Below, one piece after another: positions 25,073 to 34,275 of a stretch of 64,000 nt of DNA (position 1 is the first letter of the stretch; every line of letters starts with the position of its first letter). The stretch comes from Lachnospiraceae bacterium (lineage in GTDB: Bacteria > Bacillota > Clostridia > Lachnospirales > Lachnospiraceae). The translations under genes were made by a program, and so were the position numbers. The stretch lies in NCBI GenBank assembly GCA_910576385.1, contig CAJTIR010000017.1, positions 19,339 to 83,338 on the forward strand. The letters run 5' to 3'. The notes under the pieces are model-generated. The model was not told the DNA's origin. It made no database searches and was given only the letters and a program-made list of their open reading frames with translations.

Positions 25073-25089
25073 GTATTGGGGGATCGGTT

Positions 25090-25431
25090 ATGAAATGTAG
25101 AGATCATCTATGCTTAATAAAGAATACAAGGCATTATAGTAGCGTTTTATTTATTGCGCTATGCCTGATTGTGGTACTGGTCCTTGCAGGAAGCAGTATA
25201 TTTTTTGTCAGCAAATCAAAAGCTACAGACGAGGTGATTTCTTTTAAATATTATACCAGTGTGGAGGTTGAATATGGAGATACACTTTGGGGAATTGCCT
25301 CTAACTATATGACAGAAGAGTACCGCAGTTTACAAGATTATATAGAAGAGATTAAAACTCTGAATGGACTCCAAAGTGATATGATTCGCTCAGGACAGTT
25401 TTTGGTCATTCCTTATTACTCTAGCGAATAG
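25090..25431 (+). CDS. YneA-like membrane-anchored LysM protein, probable SOS division inhibitor
   Basis: 113 residues. A hydrophobic N-terminal anchor at about 20-40 (VLFIALCLIVVLVLAGSSIF) is followed by one LysM-type domain (VEYGDTLWGIASNYM; YIEEIKTLNGLQSDMIRSGQ; FLVIPYY). Size, topology and divergence from lexA match Bacillus subtilis yneA, whose product delays septation during SOS. Start ATG 25090 follows GGGGGATCGG; the in-frame ATG 25066 lies within the operator region. Assigned by context, since YneA sequences are poorly conserved. Confidence 0.8.
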   Translation: MKCRDHLCLIKNTRHYSSVLFIALCLIVVLVLAGSSIFFVSKSKATDEVISFKYYTSVEVEYGDTLWGIASNYMTEEYRSLQDYIEEIKTLNGLQSDMIRSGQFLVIPYYSSE

Positions 25432-25581
25432 GAGTAAGGTGACTATTATTTTATTGGTAGTTGGCAGAAATCTGACAAAGAGATTTTTTCTTGTTTTTTT
25501 AGGTAAATCATCTTATAATAATTCAAGAAGTCATATCTTTACTGAGATATTATGAGAGGTATTATGAAAGGAAAGGATAGC

Positions 25582-26028
25582 ATGAGATTTGTAATTCAGC
25601 GTGTAAGTCACGCCAGTGTGGAAGTGGAACAACAAGAAATTGGAAAGATTCAGAAAGGTTTTTTAGTTTTTATTGGTATCAGTCAGGAAGATACCAAAGA
25701 GACAGCAGATAAAATGATTCGAAAATTGATTGGAATGCGGATTTTTGAGGATCAAAATGGCAAGACAAATTTATCTTTGGGAGATGTTTGCGGAGAATTA
25801 CTGTTAATTTCACAGTTTACATTGTATGCAGACTGTAAAAAGGGTAATCGTCCATCTTTTATCAAGGCTGGCAAACCTGATTTAGCAAATGATTTATATG
25901 AATATATTATTTCGGAATGTCAAAAACAAATTTCCGTTGTTCAATCTGGTTCTTTTGGTGCTGATATGAAAATATCTCTTTTGAATGATGGTCCATTTAC
26001 CGTTATTTTGGATTCGGCAGAGATTTAA
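25582..26028 (+). CDS. dtd: D-aminoacyl-tRNA deacylase
   Basis: 148 residues. The active-site motifs [17 protein letters not shown] and [10 protein letters not shown] are both present. It removes D-amino acids (and glycine from tRNA-Ala) from charged tRNA. Start ATG 25582 ([13 protein letters not shown]) has GGAAAGGAT upstream; the preceding in-frame ATGs are not needed by the family. Confidence 0.96.
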   Translation: MRFVIQRVSHASVEVEQQEIGKIQKGFLVFIGISQEDTKETADKMIRKLIGMRIFEDQNGKTNLSLGDVCGELLLISQFTLYADCKKGNRPSFIKAGKPDLANDLYEYIISECQKQISVVQSGSFGADMKISLLNDGPFTVILDSAEI

Positions 26029-26743
26029 AGAAACTATATCAAGAATTTTTTATAAGCGGAATTTGGAAATCGAAAAACAACAGATATTGAACATGGATTT
26101 TGCTTATAAATGCAAATTACAGTTATACAGATTACAATTATTAAAATATATCTTATGTATAGTTTTACAATATATTGATTAAAATAACAAAATGATGTCT
26201 GATACATAGTTTTGCAGTACACAGATTGAGAAAGGTTATGCGTATCGTTTTACTTAATACAGAAACTTATTTAGGAAAAATCTATTTGCAAGCATATAAA
26301 AATCTTACTTAGATCATCTGGTAAATTGATTTATTTGAATAATTTTCGCGTTTTTAGATCGTTTTTACATATAATTAATGGAATAGCAGCGAAAAAAATC
26401 TAATCTAGGAGTTCGCGAAATGTAGATTTAGCGAACTGAAATGAAAATAAATATTTTTTTAGGTTTTTTCTCTCAATTTTATCTCCAAATTGCTTTTGAT
26501 TTTGTGTTTTAATTTAAACGTTACTATTTCTTCTTTCTGTGATGTGTTTTTGAGTTTCCATTAATCAAAAATTCCTGAAAATAATTTTTTGCATTTCGTG
26601 GATGTTCTGTTCTTGAAAATGTGAAAATTTAGTTTATCAAAAAATTTTAACAGGAAGAAAAATTATTGTGAATTAACTTTATATCATCAAAATATTTTAA
26701 AATTTTGTCCCAAGTTCATATACATCTAAAAGGAGTTTCTTAT
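26029..26743. other. 715-base AT-rich gap between dtd and the tyrosine recombinase
   Basis: No convincing gene on either strand. One inverted repeat, AGTTCGC (26410-26416) with GCGAACT (26431-26437), is followed by a T-rich run (ATATTTTTTTAGG) and could terminate plus-strand transcription. The rest is poly-A/T rich with no recognised motif. Confidence 0.6.
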
Positions 26744-27814
26744 ATGGATTATGTACAACAAATTAATATAGAAAACCAACGCAAATTACAACTATTGTTA
26801 CAGGAACTGCCAAAATTTTGCAGTTATTTTTTTCGTTATCTGGAGACTCGAAATACTTCATCCAGAACTAGATTATCCTATGGATATGATATTCGACTTT
26901 TTTTTGAGTTTATTCAATCAAACAATCCCTTATATCAAAAGCTGCCTATGCATGAATTGCCCATAAAAGTATTGGATGAGATGAATCCGGTAGATATTGA
27001 GGAATATCTCTCCTATCTCTCCTACTATGAAAAAAAAGATGGACAAGCTGTTACCAATGGAGAAAAAGGCAAATCCAGAAAACTATCTGCAATTCGTACA
27101 ATGTATAATTACTATTTTAAGAAAGAATTTATCAAAACAAATGCTCCTTCCATGATTGAAACTCCTAAGAAGCATAAAGAAAACATTATTCGTTTAGATA
27201 AGGATGAGGTTGCAGAATTGATTTTGGCTGTTGAAACAGGCAATTCTCTGTCAGCCAGACAACTTGCAGCCCATAAAAAAACGAAATATCGGGATATTGC
27301 AATTTTGACGCTGTTGTTGGGAACTGGAATTCGAGTATCGGAATGTGTTGGATTAGATATTTCAGACATCAATTTTAAACATTATGGTATGCGTGTAGTT
27401 CGCAAAGGTGGCAATGAGTCGACGGTTTATTTTGGTGAAGAAGTTGCAGAGGCATTATTGGACTATTTGGAACTGGAACGTCCACAGATGGAAGAAAAGG
27501 CGCTTCCCGGACAGGAAAACGCTCTCTTTCTCTCTCTCAAATACAATCGTCTCACCACGCGCGCGGTAGAGAAATTGGTTAAAAAATACACTGGCGCTGC
27601 TAATATTACAAAAAAAATTACTCCACATAAGCTGCGTAGTACCTATGGTACGAATCTCTATCAGCAAACAGGCGATATCTATCTGGTTGCTGATGCATTG
27701 GGACATAAAAGTGTAGAAACGACTCGCCGCCATTACGCTGCTATTGATGATGAACGTCGAAAATTGGCAGGCAAGTTTTCGGGAAGTATTTTTCATGAAA
27801 ATGGAAATGATTAA
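26744..27814 (+). CDS. Tyrosine recombinase, XerC/XerD type
   Basis: 356 residues. The N-terminal SAM-like core-binding domain (RTRLSYGYDIRLFFEFI) is followed by the catalytic domain with Arg in GTGIRVSE, Lys in VVRKGGN, HKLR, LGHKSVE and nucleophile Tyr in TRRHYAAID. AGGAG lies before ATG 26744 (MDYVQQINIENQR). With no phage genes nearby it is probably the housekeeping recombinase that resolves chromosome dimers at dif, which is not seen in this window. Length and the KKDGQAVTNGEKGKSRKLSA insert fit the Lachnospiraceae XerD-like group. Confidence 0.88.
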   Translation: MDYVQQINIENQRKLQLLLQELPKFCSYFFRYLETRNTSSRTRLSYGYDIRLFFEFIQSNNPLYQKLPMHELPIKVLDEMNPVDIEEYLSYLSYYEKKDGQAVTNGEKGKSRKLSAIRTMYNYYFKKEFIKTNAPSMIETPKKHKENIIRLDKDEVAELILAVETGNSLSARQLAAHKKTKYRDIAILTLLLGTGIRVSECVGLDISDINFKHYGMRVVRKGGNESTVYFGEEVAEALLDYLELERPQMEEKALPGQENALFLSLKYNRLTTRAVEKLVKKYTGAANITKKITPHKLRSTYGTNLYQQTGDIYLVADALGHKSVETTRRHYAAIDDERRKLAGKFSGSIFHENGND

Positions 27815-27902
27815 AGAAGATAGCTAAAAGAAACTTTTATTATTTTACAATCAATTTTTCATCTCATATAACGATTCAACGAACATTTTATTTAGCGCAA
27901 TT

Positions 27903-27997
27903 TTTATTGCATTGATCATGATAAAACAGACAGCTTTGTTTATTGCACAAGATCATGATAAAACAGACAGCTTTGTAGTATCTGCAAAGCTGTCTGT
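27903..27997. terminator. Bidirectional terminator with its left arm duplicated in tandem
   Basis: ACAGACAGCTTTG (27963-27975) pairs with CAAAGCTGTCTGT (27985-27997). The preceding 37 bases, TTATTGCA to AGCTTTGT, occur twice in tandem (27903-27939 and 27940-27976, two differences), so the hairpin has two alternative left arms. It lies between convergent genes. Confidence 0.75.
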
Positions 27998-28046
27998 ACA
28001 ACATATTAAAATATTATCCAATTTTGAATTTGCAGTTTGTTCTGGA

Positions 28047-28850
28047 TTATATGTATTTTTCTAATATTACCGCTACCCCATCTTCATTGTTTGTCAAGGT
28101 GATTTCATTGGCAATATCCTTTAATTCCTGGCAGGCATTGCCCATAGCTACGCCAAGCCCTGCAAATTTTATAGTAGATAAATCGTTTGGAGCATCTCCA
28201 AAGGCAATTACTTCTTCTGGCTTGATTTGCATCTGATGACAGATTCTTGCCAGGGAGCTTCCTTTGCTGATTCCCTTCATATTACACTCAAGAAAAAAAG
28301 ATTCTGACATAATAAAGGAATATTCCTCTTCGTAAGGTTTTCTAATTTCATCCATAATGGATAGCAATATATCATTTGGCGCTGAGAGTAATACTTTTAC
28401 TGGTGAAAAATTTAATGTTTCCGACAGACATGACACTTCTTTTACTGGTAAGCCGTTAATACTTTTTTCATAATCGACTTTATAACCATTGATATCTGGT
28501 ACATAGAGATAAGAATCATCTGTCACCATAGGAGTTACAGGAAATTGTTCAAAATGTTTTAACAATGTAGTTGCCTGATCTAAAGGAATCAATTTCTCAT
28601 AGAGAAGCTGATCAGTCTGTGCATCTATCACTCTTCCACCGTTGTAAGCTAAAAGCAGTCCATGATGAGAATCTAACTCTAACTCGTGACTAAATTTCCG
28701 CAGTCCAATAATAGGACGTCCTGAGGCAAGTGCCAAAATAATTCCCTGTTCTTGCGCTTTTTTTAGAATAGTTTTTGTACGTGGTGTAATTTCTTTTTCC
28801 TTATTCGTAAGTGTTCCATCGATATCAAGAACAATCATCTTATATGACAT
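28047..28850 (-). CDS. Cof-type HAD-IIB sugar-phosphatase-like hydrolase
   Basis: 267 residues. HAD motifs: DIDGTLTNK (nucleophile Asp), ALASGRPI (Thr/Ser motif II), Lys in motif III and GDAPNDLSTIK (motif IV). The cap domain is C2-type. Substrates are usually phosphorylated sugars or cofactors; not predictable here. No close operon partner. Confidence 0.9.
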   Translation of the reverse strand: MSYKMIVLDIDGTLTNKEKEITPRTKTILKKAQEQGIILALASGRPIIGLRKFSHELELDSHHGLLLAYNGGRVIDAQTDQLLYEKLIPLDQATTLLKHFEQFPVTPMVTDDSYLYVPDINGYKVDYEKSINGLPVKEVSCLSETLNFSPVKVLLSAPNDILLSIMDEIRKPYEEEYSFIMSESFFLECNMKGISKGSSLARICHQMQIKPEEVIAFGDAPNDLSTIKFAGLGVAMGNACQELKDIANEITLTNNEDGVAVILEKYI

Positions 28851-28888
28851 ATCTTTATTCCTTTGTATTATTTTTTTGTACTTTGTAA

Positions 28889-29521
28889 TTATTTGCGATT
28901 CTTTTTTCGAATATCCATGTAATCAAGAATCATTTGACAAGTTCCTTCTAAACCAAGATGGCTGCTATCTAGCGTCAAATGGTAGCTTCTAGAATCGCCC
29001 CATTTTTTACTGGAGTAATAATTGTAATAGCTGGCACGCTTTTTATCTGTTTTATGAATCATATCTGCAGCTTTCTCGTGGGATAGGTTAAATGTTTTCA
29101 TAATATGGTCAATTCGAAATTCCTTATCTGCATGAATAAAAACATTCAAACAATTGGGATGCTCTGACAACGCATAATCTGCACATCTTCCCACAATAAT
29201 ACAAGATTCTTTGTCTGCAAGATTTTTAATTGTCTCAAACTGTGCTAAAAATACTTTGTGATTCAAAGGCATATCTAAAAAAGGAGCTGAAGTATAACCA
29301 CTGACGGAATAGGTGTCCATAACCAAGGAATAGAGAAAGCTGTTGGTAGGTTTTTCATCATGATTCTCAAATATCTCCCGACAAAGCCCACTCTCCGATG
29401 CCGCCATAGCTAATAATTCTTTGTCATAGCATTTTACATTTAAATTCTCTGAAAGCATCCTCCCAATATCTAAACCGCCACTTCCAAATTCTCTACCGAT
29501 TGTAATTACAAATTTTTGCAT
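28889..29521 (-). CDS. Cytidylate-kinase-like protein
   Basis: 210 residues. P-loop variant TIGREFGSGGLDIGRML with a second helix KCYDKELLAMAASESG, and lid-like RASYYNYYSSKKWGDSRSYH. It belongs to the cytidylate-kinase-like family common in Clostridia, distinct from true Cmk, with no proven substrate. Confidence 0.85.
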   Translation of the reverse strand: MQKFVITIGREFGSGGLDIGRMLSENLNVKCYDKELLAMAASESGLCREIFENHDEKPTNSFLYSLVMDTYSVSGYTSAPFLDMPLNHKVFLAQFETIKNLADKESCIIVGRCADYALSEHPNCLNVFIHADKEFRIDHIMKTFNLSHEKAADMIHKTDKKRASYYNYYSSKKWGDSRSYHLTLDSSHLGLEGTCQMILDYMDIRKKNRK

Positions 29522-29583
29522 AAGAATACCACCTTTCTGTCAATAAATACAAATGCAAATGTTTAAAATTCCAAGCCACAATT

Positions 29584-29604
29584 CAAAATGCCATCGGCGT
29601 TTTG
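29584..29604. terminator. Short hairpin upstream of the kinase-like gene
   Basis: CAAAATGCC (29584-29592) pairs with GGCGTTTTG (29596-29604), one G-U pair, 3-base loop. It may close the transcript of the minus-strand gene run to the right, or be a repeat remnant. Confidence 0.4.
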
Positions 29605-29695
29605 ACGGCTGCGCACAGGCTGTCTTTGCAATAATTACAAAAACAAGTGCCTGATACATAACTCTCTATTAATTATAATACTTTTTTTGTAAAAA

Positions 29696-29786
29696 GTATA
29701 CCTTAATATAGGCCGACTGGCCATGATGGGATGCCCTATGGGTATACCTTAATATAGGCCGACTGGCCATGATGGGATGCCCTATG
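29696..29786. repeat. 46-bp unit repeated twice in tandem
   Basis: The unit beginning GTATACCTTAATATAGGCCG and ending GATGGGATGCCCTAT occurs at 29696-29741 and 29742-29786, identical over 45 bases. Each unit contains GGCC-GACT-GGCC and ATAGG...CCTAT inverted arms. It lies just downstream of the RluA-type gene stop. Confidence 0.9.
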
Positions 29787-29798
29787 AAATTTTGTTAA

Positions 29799-30728
29799 TT
29801 AGAGTGGTTTTTTCAACAGGGCTTTAAAATACTCTGGCAAAGGCGCAATTACCTCCAGATATTGGCTGGAGACAGGATGGAGAAAGCCAATTACTGCAGC
29901 ATGTAAAGTCTGCCCCTGTAGTTTCCAGGAATTTTTTCCATTACCATATATCATATCACCAAGCAGTGGATGACCTATACTTGCCATATGAACTCTAATT
30001 TGATGTGTTCTTCCTGTCTCCAGCTCAAATTCTAGAAAAGTATGGCTGGAAAAACGCTGAATTACTTGATAATGTGTAATTGCTGATTTTCCATTTGCCA
30101 CATTGACTGCCATCTTTTTGCGGTCAATGGGATGTCTGCCAATTGTCCCTTCAACTGTTCCAGTATCTTGTGCTACAATTCCCTTTACAATGCCAAGATA
30201 ACGTCTGGTGACAGAATGAACTTTGATCTGTTCTGCAATTTTTACATGGGCGCTGTCATTTTTACAGACAATCAATGCCCCTGTGGTGTCCATGTCAATC
30301 CGATGAACGATTCCAGGACGAATTACTCCATTGATACCAGAAAGGCTGTCTTTACAGTGAAACATAACAGCATTGACTAATGTTCCAGAATAATGTCCGG
30401 CTGCTGGATGTACTACCATTCCTTTGGGCTTGTTCACTACCAATAGATCATTATCTTCATATAAAATGTCCAAAGGGATATTCTCTGGCAAAATTTCGAT
30501 CTCTTCTGCTTTGGGCACACTGACAGAGATAATGTCTCCTGCTTCTATGCGATAATTAGATTTTTTAGGAACTTGATTGACTAGTATTTGCTGATCTTTT
30601 ATCAATTTTTGAAAGAAAGACCGTGACATATCAGGATAGATCAGAGATAAAATCTTATCCAGCCGCTCTCCTGCTTGTTCTGAAGTAACTTCAAATTCCT
30701 GTGTTTTTGATTCTGGAAAAATTTTCAT
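29799..30728 (-). CDS. RluA-family pseudouridine synthase (RluD-like)
   Basis: 309 residues. An N-terminal S4 RNA-binding domain (GERLDKILSLIYPDMSRSFF) is followed by the catalytic domain with HRIDMDTTGALIV (catalytic Asp), NKPKGMVVHPAAGHYSGTLV and LETGRTHQIRVHM. It likely modifies 23S rRNA uridines. One base from lspA, the usual lspA-rluD order. Confidence 0.95.
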   Translation of the reverse strand: MKIFPESKTQEFEVTSEQAGERLDKILSLIYPDMSRSFFQKLIKDQQILVNQVPKKSNYRIEAGDIISVSVPKAEEIEILPENIPLDILYEDNDLLVVNKPKGMVVHPAAGHYSGTLVNAVMFHCKDSLSGINGVIRPGIVHRIDMDTTGALIVCKNDSAHVKIAEQIKVHSVTRRYLGIVKGIVAQDTGTVEGTIGRHPIDRKKMAVNVANGKSAITHYQVIQRFSSHTFLEFELETGRTHQIRVHMASIGHPLLGDMIYGNGKNSWKLQGQTLHAAVIGFLHPVSSQYLEVIAPLPEYFKALLKKPL

Positions 30729-30729
30729 C

Positions 30730-31260
30730 TCAACCTCCTTGATCTTGCTGTTTCTTTTTACGAAAGGAAGTCAATGCCTCCAGATCTTCTTCTTTGTAAT
30801 AGAAGAAAAACAATAGAATTAACAATATGGTACCACAAGTTACATAGATATCCGCCACATTAAAGATTGGAAAATTAATTAGCTCAAAATAGAAAAAATC
30901 AATGACATAACCTTGATGCAATCGGTCTAATAAGTTGCCCAGTGCACCAGCAGTTAATAGTACTAAAACAAAACGCGCCCAACGATATCTTTGTTCCAGC
31001 GGTGATTTCCAGTAAACAGCCATTAGCAGTATTAACATCAGAAAGGTTCCCGCCACAAATAAATATCTCATTCCCTGCATCATTCCAAAAGCTGCGCCAC
31101 GGTTTTCGAGATAATGAAGCTGAAAGACATTTTGTATTAAGATAATGGAATGTCCATCTTTTAGGTAAGCAGATGCCAGATATTTTGTAAACTGATCTAA
31201 AAATAGTAAAATAATAACACCCAAAATTCCCAGCATACAACTCTTTCTTTTTAAATTCAT
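30730..31260 (-). CDS. lspA: Lipoprotein signal peptidase II
   Basis: 176 residues, four transmembrane segments. Conserved motifs: NRGAAFGMMQG, AGALGNLLDRLHQGYVIDFF and FNVADIYVT, supplying the two catalytic aspartates. It cleaves prolipoprotein signal peptides at the membrane. Upstream CTTTCTTTT-rich region; the stop is adjacent to rluD, so one operon. Confidence 0.96.
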   Translation of the reverse strand: MNLKRKSCMLGILGVIILLFLDQFTKYLASAYLKDGHSIILIQNVFQLHYLENRGAAFGMMQGMRYLFVAGTFLMLILLMAVYWKSPLEQRYRWARFVLVLLTAGALGNLLDRLHQGYVIDFFYFELINFPIFNVADIYVTCGTILLILLFFFYYKEEDLEALTSFRKKKQQDQGG

Positions 31261-31290
31261 AAATAACCTTCTTTCATTTTATTATGCCAA

Positions 31291-31338
31291 ATAACAGCTT
31301 TACTGATGTCTGCGGCTTAAGTTTCGAAATAGTTATGT
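31291..31338. repeat. Right-end fragment of the TAACTATT repeat family
   Basis: AACAGCTTTACTGATGTCTG, then CGGCTTAAGTTTCGAAATAG and TTATG align with the last 50 bases of the copy at 38030-38198 (GACAGCTT...GGCTTGCGGTTCTGAATAGTTAT). It ends at the aroB stop codon, so aroB sits directly beside a truncated repeat. Confidence 0.55.
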
Positions 31339-32433
31339 TTAGCAAAGGATAGATTTTATCCCAGCTAAAATTTCTTCATCCGTTAATTCCTTTGTAATAT
31401 AGGATTCACCAAGTGATTTCAGCAAAATAAACTTTATTTTGCCAGATTCCATTTTTTTATCTAGCTTTGTAGCTGCCAGAATATCTTCTGCTGTAAAAGA
31501 AAAATTCGATAAGGTAATCGGAAGTTCATAACTTTTTAAAATTGATTTCAGTTTTTCAAGCTCTTCTTTGGAAAGAGTTCCAAATTGCCATGCAATATAT
31601 GCTGCACCTGCCATACCCAATGCCACACATTCTCCATGAAATAATGTAAAATCAGACAATTTCTCAACTGCATGTCCAATCGTATGACCAAAATTTAATA
31701 GCGCGCGCTCTCCCTGCTCTTTGGGATCACGCTCCACAACGTCACGTTTGATTTGACAACTCCAGTAAATCATTTCCTCCATAATTTGTGGATCCTGTGC
31801 CATAATTTTGTCGCTGTTTTTCAAAATGTATTGTGTGTAGGCGGGATCTTTGATAAATCCATGTTTGATCAATTCAGCTGTGCCAGCAGAGAATTGTCTT
31901 TTGGGAAGTGTATTTAATACAGAAACATTCATATATACCAATTTAGGCATGTAGAATGCTCCCACCATATTTTTATATTGTTGAAAATCCACACCTGTTT
32001 TTCCGCCAATACTACTGTCTGTCTGTGCCAGCAACGAGGTGGGAATCTGAATAAAATCAATTCCCCGTAGGTAAGTCGCCGCCGCGAATCCTGTGAGATC
32101 TCCCACTACGCCGCCTCCTAATGCTACAAGAAGATCCTTGCGGTCAAATTGATTTTCAATTAAATGTTTATAGACCAATCCTACTGTATCTGTATTTTTG
32201 TTGGACTCTCCTGCCTCGAAGGCAAAGGTGGTGGTAAATGAAAAGACTGGCTCCAGGAGTTTTTTGACCTGATCCAAATATAGGGCGGCAACATTAGAAT
32301 CTGCAATGATACATACTTTGTTTGTACCATAGCCCAATTCCTGCAATTTTTCTGGAAGTAAATGAAAATCTTGCTGAATCTCTATTTGATAATGCGGCTT
32401 TCCCTGATAAGATACTGTAAGTGTTTTTCCCAT
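31339..32433 (-). CDS. aroB: 3-dehydroquinate synthase
   Basis: 364 residues. NAD and zinc motifs: ALGGGVVGDLTGFAAATYLR, IPTSLLAQTDSSIGGKTGVD, KNMVGAFYMP, and the Zn histidines in ELIKHGFI, NFGHTIGHAVE and FHGECVALGM. It catalyses the second shikimate step. It stands alone here, away from other aro genes. Confidence 0.97.
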   Translation of the reverse strand: MGKTLTVSYQGKPHYQIEIQQDFHLLPEKLQELGYGTNKVCIIADSNVAALYLDQVKKLLEPVFSFTTTFAFEAGESNKNTDTVGLVYKHLIENQFDRKDLLVALGGGVVGDLTGFAAATYLRGIDFIQIPTSLLAQTDSSIGGKTGVDFQQYKNMVGAFYMPKLVYMNVSVLNTLPKRQFSAGTAELIKHGFIKDPAYTQYILKNSDKIMAQDPQIMEEMIYWSCQIKRDVVERDPKEQGERALLNFGHTIGHAVEKLSDFTLFHGECVALGMAGAAYIAWQFGTLSKEELEKLKSILKSYELPITLSNFSFTAEDILAATKLDKKMESGKIKFILLKSLGESYITKELTDEEILAGIKSILC

Positions 32434-32465
32434 CTGTTTTTCCTTTCAAATTAATAATTATATTT

Positions 32466-32516
32466 GGTAATTGCGAAACTCAATAATTTTGATCACTTAG
32501 TTGTTTCGCAATTACC
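32466..32516 (-). repeat. 14-bp perfect hairpin upstream of aroB
   Basis: GGTAATTGCGAAAC (32466-32479) pairs with GTTTCGCAATTACC (32503-32516) around a 23-base loop. TAGAATAGTTACGTTATA follows, similar to the right-end motif of the TAACTATT repeats. It could be a leader/terminator of the IS607 side or part of a repeat. Confidence 0.6.
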
Positions 32517-32606
32517 TAGAATAGTTACGTTATAAAAAATATTAAAGATAATAAAATATATTATAAATTTTATTAAATAATGTTTTCCTTTATTGTTCAA
32601 CACAGA

Positions 32607-33842
32607 TTAGGCTATGTTTACTACAAATGGGTGTAACGCACACCCTCTATCCCATTTTATTGGGAATACCTTCTTTATTATCTGATAAGCGCCGTTTAAG
32701 TCCGCATTTATTTCTACTTTATTTTCAGCAACAAATAAGCCCCTATGCACTCGTCTTGCTTTATTATAATTTGATTTTACAGGTTCTTCATTGTCTATGA
32801 AACTTGTACCGCTCGTATAGCTTTCTTCAGTCAGGATCACTGCTATACCTTTTTCTATTGCTTTGTACTGTATCATTTGAATAAACCTTGCAAAAGGAAT
32901 TTGAATAAAATGCTGATTTACTCTTTTTGATAATTTAGAGTTTTGTTTCCATTCGCTGTTTTTACCTATAACAATCGTATTTATGTCAAGCTTTTCGCAA
33001 TAATCAATTATGATCCTGCTTGCCTTATGCATATAATCATCTATCTTCTGATTGCGTTTTTCTGTAAGACGATCCATTTTTCGTGAATAGTCTTTACCAT
33101 TTAAACGCTTGCAAATCTCACGATAATGACTAATCTTTTTATTATAATACTGATTGATAGATTTCAGAGGCTTTCCGTTAATAATTATCGCAGATTCTTT
33201 CATGTTATTACAAACAGCCGCAAGATTAGCTACTCCAATATCAATGCCTATATAATGTCCATTGTTTTCTTTTTGATTCGCAATGCAAATATTATAAACT
33301 ATTTCTATGACAAGTTTGTTTTTATGTGGAATAATTCTTACCTGCTGAAAAGATACAAAATCTTTTCGGTTTATAAAATTAGGTTTTATGGTAAATCCTT
33401 GAAACACTTTCGGAAACACAATAACATCATTTTTTAATTTGCAATTTTGATTTGTCAGAATTAGTTGATAAAAGCCGTCTTTTTTTAAGTATTTAGGCAT
33501 TTTAGGTTTGCCTAAATACTTGCTTTTATTTTTAGACCAATCTTTCATACTCTTAAAAAATGACTTCCAGTTCTTATCAAGTAACCGGAGCGTTTGTTGT
33601 GCTGTTTGGGCAGTCGACATGAAAGAATAATCAGGATAATCTTTCTCATTTTTCAATAGTTTGTTGAGTTCGGCATATCTTATCCAATTTCCATTATCAA
33701 TAAATTTTTGTCTGACAATATAATTCGCATGGTTATATAAATTTTTTGAAAGATTACAAAAATTCATAAGCATAGGGAAATACTGATTTGATGATTTCAC
33801 TATGTGCTTTTCAACACGTTGATTTTTAATCATTATTTTCAT
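32607..33842 (-). CDS. tnpB: TnpB, RNA-guided endonuclease of the IS607 element
   Basis: 411 residues. RuvC residues are in place: Asp201 in GIDIGVANL, Glu340 in TEESYTSGTSF and Asp381 in INADLNGAYQI. The expected zinc ribbon between the second and third acidic residues has no CxxC pairs: the segment is DNEEPVKSNYNKARRVHRGL. This is a recognisable TnpB subfamily, so the variation is probably natural. Characterised TnpB proteins cut DNA guided by an RNA from the transposon end and favour element retention. The start overlaps the end of tnpA by 17 bases. Confidence 0.9.
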   Translation of the reverse strand: MKIMIKNQRVEKHIVKSSNQYFPMLMNFCNLSKNLYNHANYIVRQKFIDNGNWIRYAELNKLLKNEKDYPDYSFMSTAQTAQQTLRLLDKNWKSFFKSMKDWSKNKSKYLGKPKMPKYLKKDGFYQLILTNQNCKLKNDVIVFPKVFQGFTIKPNFINRKDFVSFQQVRIIPHKNKLVIEIVYNICIANQKENNGHYIGIDIGVANLAAVCNNMKESAIIINGKPLKSINQYYNKKISHYREICKRLNGKDYSRKMDRLTEKRNQKIDDYMHKASRIIIDYCEKLDINTIVIGKNSEWKQNSKLSKRVNQHFIQIPFARFIQMIQYKAIEKGIAVILTEESYTSGTSFIDNEEPVKSNYNKARRVHRGLFVAENKVEINADLNGAYQIIKKVFPIKWDRGCALHPFVVNIA

Positions 33843-34275
33843 TTGTCAACACCTCTTTTACCTTTTGAATTTTTCTTTTGCTGTAAAATTTCATGGAATA
33901 ACAATGTAACAGACTTACTATTTCTTCAAAAATTTCTTGACGATCAAGTTTTTCTGAACCTACTTCACTCATTATCACAATTTCGCAGTTGTATTTTTGA
34001 AATAGATGATAGAACAAGTCAAAACCTATTCTTGAAAGTCTGTCTTTATAAGTAATAACAACACGTTCCACTTTATTATCAATAATATCGTCAAGCATTT
34101 TGAAAAAGTCATTACGCTTTTCAAAACTTATCCCACTTGCAATATCCGAATAAATTCCTGAAATAGTATATCCGTTAGTAAAGCAAAATTGTTTCAAAAG
34201 TTCTATTTGATTATTGAGGTCGGGTTTTTGTTTTGATGCAGACACTCTTGCATAAATATATGTTTTACGTTTCAA
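33826..34275 (-). CDS. tnpA: IS607-family serine recombinase, catalytic part (TnpA)
   Basis: 149 residues. Resolvase fold with nucleophile Ser12 in YARVSASKQ, then EIVIMSEVGSEK-type core and VVITYKDRLSRIGFDLF. It starts at TTG 34275, whose codon overlaps the TGA stop of the upstream 50-residue HTH gene. In typical IS607 TnpA the HTH is fused to the N-terminus; here it is encoded separately. Ends with KVKEVLTNENND. Confidence 0.88.
   Translation of the reverse strand: MKRKTYIYARVSASKQKPDLNNQIELLKQFCFTNGYTISGIYSDIASGISFEKRNDFFKMLDDIIDNKVERVVITYKDRLSRIGFDLFYHLFQKYNCEIVIMSEVGSEKLDRQEIFEEIVSLLHCYSMKFYSKRKIQKVKEVLTNENND

Noticed and set aside
26034..26222. Minus-strand hydrophobic 62-residue frame in the AT-rich gap
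   Set aside because: Composition driven by AT-rich DNA, no ribosome-binding site.
26744..27814. Prophage or integrative element integrase
   Set aside because: No excisionase, phage or conjugation genes and no attachment duplication seen; a housekeeping Xer protein is simpler.
29696..29786. Possible CRISPR remnant
   Set aside because: Only two adjacent identical 46-bp units with no spacer between and no cas genes; a tandem duplication explains it.
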